62,090 nt of DNA from an uncultured Prevotella sp. (lineage in GTDB: Bacteria; Bacteroidota; Bacteroidia; Bacteroidales; Bacteroidaceae). A program made the position numbers and the translations under genes. Positions 43,330 to 51,156 of the stretch are shown in pieces; positions within the stretch are counted from its first letter, which is position 1; each line of letters starts with the position of its first letter. The notes beneath the pieces are model-generated. The model saw only the letters and a program-made list of their open reading frames with translations. It had not been told where the DNA came from and searched no databases. The stretch is from the NCBI GenBank assembly GCA_900315765.1, contig ONAK01000006.1, positions 1 through 62,090 on the forward strand, written 5' to 3'.

Positions 43330-44405
43330 ATAAAATATCAGCTTTATTTTTTGCCTTGGCATTTGGCGCCAGTGGCTCATTGGCTCAGACCGTTATCAGT
43401 AATTACAAGCCAGGAGTAACCAGCGAGGGAGCAGTGTATTATCTGCCCAAGACCGCTATACGTATAACACTGCAGATTGAAAAGACAACCTACAAGCCAG
43501 GAGAATTCTGTAAGTATTCAGAGAAATACCTGCGAATAAAAGATGTCTCTTCTACTCCATCAACCAAATATCGTTTGATATCAGTACAGCAAGAACCATT
43601 TGCCGTTGCTGACACATCGAAGTGTTATGCGGTAAAATATGACGCAAAAACATCAGCTTGTAACGTCAGACTATCTGACGAGGGGATTCTGTTGGCTATC
43701 AATCAGGACATCAAGCAACAGGCCCCCATAAAAAAAGCAAATGAGCGCAGAAATGCACCTATCGCAAAGTCGCCTAAGTCATATCTTAGCGAGGAGATTC
43801 TCTCTGCAGGCAGCACATCTAAGATGGCAGAGCTTACAGCTCAAGAGATTTATGAGATTCGCGAGAGTCGAGGGATGCTTGCCAAAGGACAGGCTGACTT
43901 TATGCCAAAAGACGGCGAGCAACTGCGACTGATGCTGCAGGAACTCAGCACACAGGATCAGGCACTAACAAGCCTCTTTACTGGTGTAACAACAAGCGAC
44001 ACTACTACACACACGATAACCTATCTGGTTGACAAACCCGTAAAGCGCGACGTTTTGTTCCGTTTCTCATCTGATTTCGGACTTGTAGATAGCGATGATC
44101 TTTCAGGTACACCTTATTATATATATATAGAAGACCTGAAAACAGTTGCCGAGCCGGCACCCGTTGATCCCAAGAAAGCAGCAAAGCCGCAACAGGCTGG
44201 CATCTATGTCAATATCCCAGGTAAGATGCGTTCAACAATCTTCGACGCTAAGACGCAGATTGTTGCTAACGATTTCCCTGCCCCACAATTTGGAAATGTG
44301 GAATTGCTGAGCGGAGCTCTGTTCAACAAACGTTACACCAGCAGACTACTGCTCCACCCCTTGACAGGAGCGGTTGAGAAACTGGAAGCAGAGCAACCAA
44401 AATAA
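43326..44405 (+). CDS. DUF4831 family secreted protein
   Basis: 359 residues with signal peptide ending GASGSLAQ. The region YYLPKTAIRITLQIEKTTYKPGEF is characteristic of the Bacteroidetes DUF4831 family, which has no known activity. A central basic/helical segment (KKANERRNAPIAKS) is followed by predicted strands. It is translationally coupled to nnr, which is unusual for an exported protein. Ends directly against the stop of the convergent M28 gene with no gap. Confidence 0.8.
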   Translation: MNKISALFFALAFGASGSLAQTVISNYKPGVTSEGAVYYLPKTAIRITLQIEKTTYKPGEFCKYSEKYLRIKDVSSTPSTKYRLISVQQEPFAVADTSKCYAVKYDAKTSACNVRLSDEGILLAINQDIKQQAPIKKANERRNAPIAKSPKSYLSEEILSAGSTSKMAELTAQEIYEIRESRGMLAKGQADFMPKDGEQLRLMLQELSTQDQALTSLFTGVTTSDTTTHTITYLVDKPVKRDVLFRFSSDFGLVDSDDLSGTPYYIYIEDLKTVAEPAPVDPKKAAKPQQAGIYVNIPGKMRSTIFDAKTQIVANDFPAPQFGNVELLSGALFNKRYTSRLLLHPLTGAVEKLEAEQPK

Positions 44406-45395
44406 TTATTTCTCAGAGTAGATTACCTGAATAAGAGTCTGCCCTACAGCTTGTAGGGTATTCTTATCGATATGCTCCATATCATCATTAATGGTATGCC
44501 ATGTAGGACCAAAGCTACTTTGTTCACAGTTTGGATAATATGAAATAATATCGATAGTAGGAATCTTTGCCTTGGTGTTTACAGGCACATGGTCATCGGT
44601 AACTCCTGTTCCTATCTGAGTAGGGAACATACTTCCATAACCAACAACCTGAGCTGCACGCCACACCTTATCAACAACAGTACTGGCATACTGGACGGAA
44701 AGAGTCTCTTTATAGAACTGAGCACCTTGTCCACCTACCATATCAAGCAGGATTCCAAAACGCGCCTTATATCCCTTCTTATGCAGATTAGTAGCCCAGT
44801 ACTGTGAACCAAGTGCCCACGAATCGCCATCAAAGTCGGCAGTGCTCCATTGAGGCACGCCCCAGTCTTCAGCATCGAAACAAACAAAATCTACACCTAT
44901 CTGCAGAGTGTCGTTCGAGAGCAGTCTGGCTATCTCGAGCATCACAGCCACACCCGACGCTCCATCATTAGCAGCCAACACGGGGGTTTTATGATTAGCC
45001 TCATCAGGATCGTTATCAGCCCAAGGACGACTATCCCAATGTGCACAAAGTAAGATGCGATCAGTGAGTTCTGGACGATAGCTTGCTATTATATTGGTAC
45101 TTTTGAGTGATGTACCATCGTAGCCTTTAAGCACAGCCTTTTGAGGAACAACCTCCATTCCAAAACCCTTAAACTTAGCAATAATCCACTGCTCACAGTC
45201 ATCATGAGCCTTGCTGTTCATGGTTCGAGGGCCGAAATCGCACTGATTCTTGCAGTACTGATAAGCACTATCCGCACAGAACACAGGACCAACAGGCTGC
45301 ATGGAAGCAGACTCATCAGTAGTCTGCTTACGTAAATTACCGCAGCTTGCCACTAAAAGTATAAGAGCAAAGACCGCTAAGATATTCTTATTCAT
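44406..45395 (-). CDS. M28 family aminopeptidase / glutaminyl cyclase-like lipoprotein
   Basis: 329 residues with lipobox LLVASC. Zinc ligands of the M28 fold are visible in LLCAHWDSRPW (His, Asp), ANDGASGVAVMLE, and VCFDAEDWG (Asp-Glu). Glutaminyl-cyclase-type residues WGVPQW and WHTIND also occur, so either aminopeptidase or N-terminal pyroglutamate formation is possible. Third gene of the lrp / C26-M19 / M28 run (4-bp gap). It probably acts on peptides at the envelope. Confidence 0.85.
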   Translation of the reverse strand: MNKNILAVFALILLVASCGNLRKQTTDESASMQPVGPVFCADSAYQYCKNQCDFGPRTMNSKAHDDCEQWIIAKFKGFGMEVVPQKAVLKGYDGTSLKSTNIIASYRPELTDRILLCAHWDSRPWADNDPDEANHKTPVLAANDGASGVAVMLEIARLLSNDTLQIGVDFVCFDAEDWGVPQWSTADFDGDSWALGSQYWATNLHKKGYKARFGILLDMVGGQGAQFYKETLSVQYASTVVDKVWRAAQVVGYGSMFPTQIGTGVTDDHVPVNTKAKIPTIDIISYYPNCEQSSFGPTWHTINDDMEHIDKNTLQAVGQTLIQVIYSEK

Positions 45396-45399
45396 TTTT

Positions 45400-47115
45400 T
45401 TACTTTCTAACTTTTTGGCATTCTTCCATGACTCGCAAGAAGTTGCCTCCCCAGATTTTCTGGATATCCTGCTCGCTGAATCTGCGAGCCAACAATCTGC
45501 GAGTAAAATTAATCAACTCCGACGAATTGGCCAAACCTTTAACGCCACCATCACCATCAAAATCTGTTCCAAGACCTACGTGATCAATACCCATAACATC
45601 AATAGCATGTTCCAAATGGGCCATCACATCGTTGATGGTTGCTTCGCCTTCCTTACGAAGGAACCCGTGATAGATAGTGGTTTGAGCCACACCACCCTTT
45701 TGGGCAAGAGCGCGCATCTGATCATCGGTCAAATTGCGCTGATGATCACAAAGTGCACGTGCAGAAGAATGGCTGCAGACTATAGGCACACTACTTATCT
45801 CCAAAGCCTGATAGAAACTTTCTTCACCAGCATGACTCATATCTACCAGCACTCCAAGACGATTCATCTCCTTAATGACCTTTTCGCCAAACTCACTCAC
45901 TCCATGATGAGTATGCTGGGTTTTCGAAGCAGAATCACAGATATCATTATCACCATTGTGACAGAGGGTCATATACACAATTCCTCTATCAACGAAGTGC
46001 ATAATATTATCCAAATCGCCATCAATAGCGATACCATTCTCTATACCCAACATGATGCTCTTCAGCCCCATATGCTTATTCATCCACAAGTCATGAGGCG
46101 AGCTGGCAATACGGATATAATCATTATTCTGACTGGCTATAACCTCAATCTGATCGAAAATACTATCAGCATAAGCCTTCGGATTATCAGTGGGTTGAGG
46201 AAGATAAGCCACCATGATGGTTGCATCCTGGCGACCTTCAGTCATCTTATGGAGGTCAACAAGTATCTTCTTGTCGCGATGGTCAAAATGTATTCCTTGC
46301 GAAAAGAACATCGGTGTATCGCAATGGGTATCGAGCGTCAGAACCCTATCATGTATTCTGTGCGCCTCGCGATAACTCTTGGCCTCACCCACAAGCCATT
46401 GGAACAAAGGCAGACCTTCTTCCAAACACTCAGGATGCCACTGAACACCGAGTATGGACTTATACTCAGCACTCTCCATTGCTTCTACTATTCCATCAGT
46501 CGATTTTGCAACAATTCTGAATTTGTCGCCAGCCTCAGCCACAGCCTGATGATGGAAAGAGTTAACCATCAATTTATCTTCCCTATATATATTAAATAAG
46601 GTAGAATCCTGCTCTATTGTTACACTATGAGTTGCCTCCGAACGGTCTGCATCCTGAGAATGCTTTACCGTTGCCACATCACTGATATCTTGTAGAACCC
46701 TACCTCCGAAAGCAGCTGCTAACGTCTGGATTCCTCTGCAGATACCCAACATAGGTATCTGACGATTGTATGCCAAACGGGCAATCAACAGTTCAGGAAG
46801 ATCACGCTCCTGATTGATACCATGAAGTCTGGGCGATGGTTCTTCACCAGTCCAAAGAGGATTGATATCAGCTCCACCACTCAATATCAGAGCATCGATA
46901 TGCTCTAACGTATTAATAATAACATGCTTATCAGCCACAGGCGGAATGACAACGGGCACACCACCCGCCTCAACTACCGACTGATAATAGCCTCGTCCCA
47001 ACTTACAGGTAAGATCTTCGTAGTTACCAGTTATTCCAATAACAGGACGTTTATCAGACTCTGGATAGTGACAATAAACGTCGTTCAGATACGACTTGAT
47101 GTCAAATCTGCTCAT
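45400..47115 (-). CDS. Fusion of class I glutamine amidotransferase-like hydrolase (C26) and membrane dipeptidase (M19)
   Basis: 571 residues. Residues ~23-240 are a PuuD-like gamma-glutamyl hydrolase domain: LILSGGADINP, nucleophile Cys126 in LGICRGIQ, and His226/Glu228 in GVQWHPE. Residues ~250-571 are an M19 renal-dipeptidase-type amidohydrolase: zinc ligands in LDTHCDTP, VDMSHAG, CSHSSARAL and VGLGTDFDGDGG. No signal peptide is seen, so it is likely cytoplasmic. The pairing suggests breakdown of gamma-glutamyl di/tripeptides or related wall peptides. It overlaps the lrp gene by 4 bp. Confidence 0.9.
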   Translation of the reverse strand: MSRFDIKSYLNDVYCHYPESDKRPVIGITGNYEDLTCKLGRGYYQSVVEAGGVPVVIPPVADKHVIINTLEHIDALILSGGADINPLWTGEEPSPRLHGINQERDLPELLIARLAYNRQIPMLGICRGIQTLAAAFGGRVLQDISDVATVKHSQDADRSEATHSVTIEQDSTLFNIYREDKLMVNSFHHQAVAEAGDKFRIVAKSTDGIVEAMESAEYKSILGVQWHPECLEEGLPLFQWLVGEAKSYREAHRIHDRVLTLDTHCDTPMFFSQGIHFDHRDKKILVDLHKMTEGRQDATIMVAYLPQPTDNPKAYADSIFDQIEVIASQNNDYIRIASSPHDLWMNKHMGLKSIMLGIENGIAIDGDLDNIMHFVDRGIVYMTLCHNGDNDICDSASKTQHTHHGVSEFGEKVIKEMNRLGVLVDMSHAGEESFYQALEISSVPIVCSHSSARALCDHQRNLTDDQMRALAQKGGVAQTTIYHGFLRKEGEATINDVMAHLEHAIDVMGIDHVGLGTDFDGDGGVKGLANSSELINFTRRLLARRFSEQDIQKIWGGNFLRVMEECQKVRK

Positions 47116-47591
47116 GGTTTCTTTTCTTCTTCGTCGAGTACGATGGGAATCTCACGCTTAAGGCTCTGCTCCAGCGAAATAAGAGTCTCTGTAGCAACTA
47201 CTCCAGGTGTTCCCTGCAATTTGCCATTCAGCAACTCCATCAGCTGTTCATTATCTCGTGCATAGAGTTTTACCAACATCGTATACGGACCTGTGGTGAA
47301 GTGACATTCCACCACCTCAGGTATATGTTTCAAACGCTCTACCACCTCCTTGTACATAGAACCTCTCTCAAGGTTGATACCTACATAGGTACAGGTAGAA
47401 TAACCCAAGCTCTTAGGATTAACATCGAAACCACTACCAGTTATCACATCGGCATCGATAAGATGCTGAACACGCTGATGAATAGCGGCTCGCGACACAT
47501 TACACTCTGCGGCTACATCCTTAAAAGGGATACGCGCATTCTTGGAAAGAATACTAAGAATCTTCTTGTCCAAAAAATCAATTTTCTCCAT
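47112..47591 (-). CDS. Lrp/AsnC family transcriptional regulator
   Basis: 159 residues. N-terminal helix-turn-helix (LDKKILSILSKNARIPFKDVA, SRAAIHQRVQHL), then the RAM ligand-binding domain (YVGINLERGS; VVECHFTTGPYTMLVKLYARD). It is first in an operon with two peptide-cleaving enzymes and overlaps the next start. Autogenous control and sensing of an amino acid released by those enzymes is a reasonable inference. Promoter TACTTTTG at 47621-47628. Confidence 0.92.
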   Translation of the reverse strand: MEKIDFLDKKILSILSKNARIPFKDVAAECNVSRAAIHQRVQHLIDADVITGSGFDVNPKSLGYSTCTYVGINLERGSMYKEVVERLKHIPEVVECHFTTGPYTMLVKLYARDNEQLMELLNGKLQGTPGVVATETLISLEQSLKREIPIVLDEEEKKP

Positions 47592-47620
47592 TAAGTTTCC
47601 TTTTCGTTACATTTTGTTAG

Positions 47621-47628
47621 CAAAAGTA
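47621..47628 (-). promoter_or_regulatory. Bacteroidetes -7 box (TACTTTTG) for the lrp operon
   Basis: TACTTTTG on the minus strand, 29 bp before the lrp ATG. Confidence 0.6.
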
Positions 47629-47674
47629 AGCATTTTTATTGAATATAGCAACTTTTTTGGAGAAAAAATTAAAA

Positions 47675-47700
47675 AAGTGTGCCACTTTCGTGACACACTT
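47675..47700 (-). terminator. Rho-independent terminator of the FKBP cluster
   Basis: Arms AAGTGTG (47675-47681) and CACACTT (47694-47700), extended inward by CAC/GTG around GAAA on the minus strand, and followed there by TTTTAATTTTTT. Just past the FKBP stop at 47703. Confidence 0.85.
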
Positions 47701-47702
47701 GC

Positions 47703-48662
47703 TTATTTCTTGGCTTTTTTCTGTGTTTTTGTATTTTTATTGGTTGCAGGCTTATCACCTACGATTCCAACCAACTCTATATCAAAAACCAAAGCGCTGT
47801 ATGGTTTTATCTGACCAGCATCACGACTGCCGTAAGCTATATCATAAGGTATATAAACCTGCCACTTTGAACCTACAGGCATCATTGTGAGTGCCTCAGT
47901 CCAACCCTTGATAACATCAGTTGGACGGAACTCAGCTGGCTCTTCGCCATGCTTCTTTGATGCATCGAACACTGTTCCATCAATCAAACGACCTTCATAA
48001 TGCACCTGAACCTTGTCGTTAAGAGTAGGAACGGCACCTGTTCCCTGCTTCAGCACTTTGTACTGAAGTCCGCTAGGAAGAACAACTACACCATCCTTCT
48101 TGGCATTCTCCTTCAGGAACTCCTCACCAGCCTTACGGTTTGCACCATAAAGTTTCTCATCACGTTCTGCTCTGGCTGCATCTACCTTATTTCTAACCAT
48201 AGCGGCAGCATCAGCAGTTTTAAAGAATGTAGTATCATTCAGAAGCGCATCAGCAAAGCCCTTGAAGAACAAGTTGGCAGAAATAGAGTCAGAACTATCC
48301 TTGAATTCAGCCACCAACTGGGGCAACATACGCTCTTTCAGCTGCTGAGCGATGGTTGTTCCCATATTATAGGCCTTAATCTTTGGATCATTAACATCCT
48401 TAGCTACAGTCTCTTTGAAACCACTAATAAAGTCGGCCATATAAGCGGTATCGACCTTCTGCTGAAGCAGATACTCAAGCAGGCCCTGTGTTGCCGACAT
48501 ACCTGCAGCATAGCTCACAGAGTCTGAACTGCTATTCAAACTAATAGTCTCTACTACCGGAGCCTGCGCTGCTACTACGACCTTCTTTTTCTTGGCAGCG
48601 TCGACAGTAGACAAAGAAGCACTCGCCACAAGGGCGAGTGCAATTATCAGATTCTTTTTCAT
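47703..48662 (-). CDS. FKBP-type peptidyl-prolyl isomerase, periplasmic (Mip/FkpA-like)
   Basis: 319 residues with a signal peptide (MKKNLIIALALVASASLSTVDA) and a basic stretch. The N-terminal helical dimerisation region (SYAAGMSATQGLLEYL) is followed by the FKBP domain (VQVHYEGRLIDGTVFDASKKHG, IKGWTEALTMMPVGSKW, IPYDIAYG). The basic tail ends KTQKKAKK. Last of three tandem FKBP genes; it abuts the middle one without a gap. Periplasmic folding assistance is expected. Confidence 0.92.
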   Translation of the reverse strand: MKKNLIIALALVASASLSTVDAAKKKKVVVAAQAPVVETISLNSSSDSVSYAAGMSATQGLLEYLLQQKVDTAYMADFISGFKETVAKDVNDPKIKAYNMGTTIAQQLKERMLPQLVAEFKDSSDSISANLFFKGFADALLNDTTFFKTADAAAMVRNKVDAARAERDEKLYGANRKAGEEFLKENAKKDGVVVLPSGLQYKVLKQGTGAVPTLNDKVQVHYEGRLIDGTVFDASKKHGEEPAEFRPTDVIKGWTEALTMMPVGSKWQVYIPYDIAYGSRDAGQIKPYSALVFDIELVGIVGDKPATNKNTKTQKKAKK

Positions 48663-49544
48663 TTACTTTCTCTTAGGATTAACCTCAATCAGTTCAATCT
48701 TGAAAATCAGAGCTGAGAAAGGATCGATTTTACTCTGGGCACGCTCACCGTAAGCCAGCTCCTGAGGAATGTAAACCTCCCAAACAGAACCAGCAGGCAT
48801 GTGAGTAAGAGCCTCTGTCCAACCCTTGATTACCTGATTGGCACGGAATGTAGCAGGCTCACCACGCTTGTAAGAGCTATCAAAGATAGTATCGTTGATG
48901 AGACGACCCTCGTAGTGAACCTTAACGAGTGAAGTATCAGCAGGGATAGCACCTGTACCCTCCTTAATAACCTTGTACTGAACACCACCAGCCAGAGTCT
49001 TTACACCATCTTTCTTAGCGTTTGCAGCAAGGAACTTCTCACCAGCCTCCTTGTTAGGACCATAGGTCTTAACCAGCTCCTTAGCCTTGATTTCCTGAAT
49101 CAGGCGCTGAGCTACAGCCTGAGCAGAGTCAACAGTCATAAGACCCTTCTTACCAGTAGTTCCGCTGATGAATCCAGCGAGGAAGTTCTTCAGTGAGATA
49201 GTCTTTGTAGAATCATCACCAAATACCTCGTGGTTGATACCCTTAACCATACGGTTTGCTATCTGCTGACCAATCTGGATACCTGCATAGTAAGCAGCCT
49301 TCTTCTTGTTGTCACCAGCGTTAGCACCCTCGTTCAAACCTTTGATAAACTCAGCCATATAAGCGGTGTCTACATCAAGACTACCTACGAGATACTCTTT
49401 CAGACCCTGAGTCTGAGCCATACCAATGGCGTAACTCATGGTGTCAACATCGGTCTTCAGATTGGCTTTTGGACCCTGATTGCCACATGCTGTGAAACCA
49501 GCAGCAGCGATAGCCAGAACGGCTACAATTGAAATCTTTTTCAT
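48663..49544 (-). CDS. FKBP-type peptidyl-prolyl isomerase, lipoprotein
   Basis: 293 residues. Lipobox GFTAC places the lipidated Cys at 20. The FkpA-type N-terminal helices (MSYAIGMAQTQGLKEYL) precede an FKBP domain with VKVHYEGRLINDTIFDSSYKRG, IKGWTEALTHMPAG and IPQELAYG. The N-terminal SYAxGMxxTQGLxEYL is shared with the next gene, so the two are tandem duplicates with different anchors. It is middle gene of the cluster. Confidence 0.92.
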   Translation of the reverse strand: MKKISIVAVLAIAAAGFTACGNQGPKANLKTDVDTMSYAIGMAQTQGLKEYLVGSLDVDTAYMAEFIKGLNEGANAGDNKKKAAYYAGIQIGQQIANRMVKGINHEVFGDDSTKTISLKNFLAGFISGTTGKKGLMTVDSAQAVAQRLIQEIKAKELVKTYGPNKEAGEKFLAANAKKDGVKTLAGGVQYKVIKEGTGAIPADTSLVKVHYEGRLINDTIFDSSYKRGEPATFRANQVIKGWTEALTHMPAGSVWEVYIPQELAYGERAQSKIDPFSALIFKIELIEVNPKRK

Positions 49545-49560
49545 TGTTTTCTGTTATTTT

Positions 49561-50166
49561 TTAAACTACTTGTATTAACTCTACATCAAAGATAAGAGCA
49601 GCGAATGGAGGAATAGATGCACCTGCACCACCCTCGCCATAAGCCAGGCGATAAGGGATGAAGAAACGATACTTAGCGCCCTCCTGCATCAGCTGCAATC
49701 CCTCTGTCCAACCTGCAATAACTTGCTGGAGTGGGAATGTGGCGGGCTCGCCGCGCTGATAAGAGCTATCGAATACTGTTCCGTCGATAAGTGTACCCTC
49801 GTAGTGGCACATTACGGTATCCTTGGCACTTGGCTTCTTACCATTACCCTCTTTAAGCACCTGATACTGCAGTCCGCTAGGCAGTGTTACAACACCATCC
49901 TTCTTGGCATTCTCAGCCAGATATTTCTCGCCTGCCTCCTTATGTGCCTTTCCCTTCTCGGCACGCTCAGCCTGGAGTTTCTGCTCCTGCTTCTGGAAAT
50001 ATTCCTGTACAATTGTCTGAGCCTCACGGTGTGAAACCTTCAGCTCGTTACCTTTCAAAACATCGGTGATGGCCTGAGCAAAATCCTCGGCGCTGATATT
50101 GTCAGCACCCATCTGAGCCAGCTGCTGGCCGATGCCCAAACCTAAAGCATAACTTAATTTATCCAT
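49561..50166 (-). CDS. FKBP-type peptidyl-prolyl isomerase, cytoplasmic (FklB-like)
   Basis: 201 residues starting MDKLSYALGLGIGQQL with no signal peptide. Helical N-terminal dimer domain with coiled-coil-like KQEQKLQAERAEKGKAHKEAGEKYL, then a complete FKBP domain (MCHYEGTLIDGTVFDSSYQRG, VIAGWTEGLQLM, IPYRLAYGEGGAGASIPPFAAL). First of the three; promoter TACCTTTG at 50208-50215. The active-site region here is closest to the canonical FKBP pattern. Confidence 0.93.
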   Translation of the reverse strand: MDKLSYALGLGIGQQLAQMGADNISAEDFAQAITDVLKGNELKVSHREAQTIVQEYFQKQEQKLQAERAEKGKAHKEAGEKYLAENAKKDGVVTLPSGLQYQVLKEGNGKKPSAKDTVMCHYEGTLIDGTVFDSSYQRGEPATFPLQQVIAGWTEGLQLMQEGAKYRFFIPYRLAYGEGGAGASIPPFAALIFDVELIQVV

Positions 50167-50207
50167 TCTCTATTTATTAATAATGTGTAATCTTATAAAA
50201 TCGGGCG

Positions 50208-50215
50208 CAAAGGTA
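50208..50215 (-). promoter_or_regulatory. Bacteroidetes -7 box (TACCTTTG) for the FKBP cluster
   Basis: TACCTTTG on the minus strand, 41 bp before the FKBP ATG. Divergent from the sirtuin gene. Confidence 0.65.
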
Positions 50216-50288
50216 CAATATTTTTTAGACATAAGTACACAAGAACATGATTTTTTTTGTTTCTTTTGTTCTTTTGTCTAAAAATTTG

Positions 50289-50296
50289 TATATTTG
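50289..50296 (+). promoter_or_regulatory. Bacteroidetes -7 box (TATATTTG) for the sirtuin gene
   Basis: TATATTTG, 24 bp before the ATG at 50321. T-rich upstream sequence. Confidence 0.65.
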
Positions 50297-50320
50297 CACA
50301 TCATTAACACGTATTTGCTT

Positions 50321-51013
50321 ATGAAAAAGATTGTTGTACTTACAGGTGCAGGCATGTCGGTAGAAAGTGGACTCAAGACTTTCCGCGATGCTGATGGCCT
50401 TTGGGAGAATTACCCCGTACAGAAAGTTGCCACTCATGAAGGGTGGTTGGCCGATCCAACGTTAGTTACAAAATTCTATAATATGCTCCGCAAAAAATGT
50501 TGGGGAGTAAAACCAAACGAGGGGCATAAGCTGGTAGCCGAACTCGAGAAAAATTACGACGTAACAGTTGTCACTCAGAATGTTGATAACCTGCACGAGA
50601 TGGCTGGTTCTTCAAAAGTCATCCACCTTCATGGCGAGCTGATGAAGGTTTGTTCAAGTCGCGATGTTGACGATCCTCGCTATCAGATACAGCTCACGCC
50701 TGAGAACTGTGAGATTGAGCCAGGCACAAAGGCAGGCGATGGCTCTCTGTTGCGTCCGTTCATCGTATTCTTCGGCGAGGCTGTTCCTAACATCACCATC
50801 GCTGCCGAAGAAGTGCAACAAGCTGATATTCTGATTATTATCGGGACATCGCTGGTTGTTTATCCTGCAGCAGGATTGTTACATTACGCCAAGCCTGATG
50901 CGCCTATCTATCTCATCGACCCCAATCCCGTAAATGCCGGTGGTCGCGTTACACAAATCCAGAAAGGCGCCAGCGAGGGCATGAAGGAACTCATGAAAAT
51001 CTTGAGCGAATAG
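50321..51013 (+). CDS. cobB: Sirtuin-type NAD-dependent protein deacylase
   Basis: 230 residues from the ATG at 50321. NAD-binding GAGMSVESGLKTFR (9-22), QNVDNLH (86-92), catalytic His104 in IHLHGE, and GTSLVVYPAA. The zinc-binding CxxC pairs of E. coli CobB are absent (CSSR at 111-114; a lone Cys later), as in some Bacteroidetes sirtuins. The Tyr-x2-Arg pair that favours succinyl substrates reads YNML before RKK, so acyl preference is unclear. Single gene between promoter and a large bidirectional hairpin region. Confidence 0.92.
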   Translation: MKKIVVLTGAGMSVESGLKTFRDADGLWENYPVQKVATHEGWLADPTLVTKFYNMLRKKCWGVKPNEGHKLVAELEKNYDVTVVTQNVDNLHEMAGSSKVIHLHGELMKVCSSRDVDDPRYQIQLTPENCEIEPGTKAGDGSLLRPFIVFFGEAVPNITIAAEEVQQADILIIIGTSLVVYPAAGLLHYAKPDAPIYLIDPNPVNAGGRVTQIQKGASEGMKELMKILSE

Positions 51014-51126
51014 TTTTTTAGGCACGGATTAACACGGCTCTTTTTTAAAGAAACACGGCTTTAGTTTACAATAACTAAGCCGTGTTTTTAATTTATTAAA
51101 GCCGCGTAAATCCGTGCCTAAAAAAA
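51014..51126. terminator. Nested inverted repeats, bidirectional terminator region between cobB and ispG
   Basis: Outer arms of 25 bp (51014-51038 and 51101-51125ish, two mismatches, each containing AGGCACGGATT) enclose an inner hairpin (51051-51066 with 51073-51087) followed by TTTTT. It separates convergent genes. Another partial copy of the outer arm lies at 51147-51157. Confidence 0.75.
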
Positions 51127-51156
51127 AAATCGTGTAAATTCGCGAGATCCGTGCCT

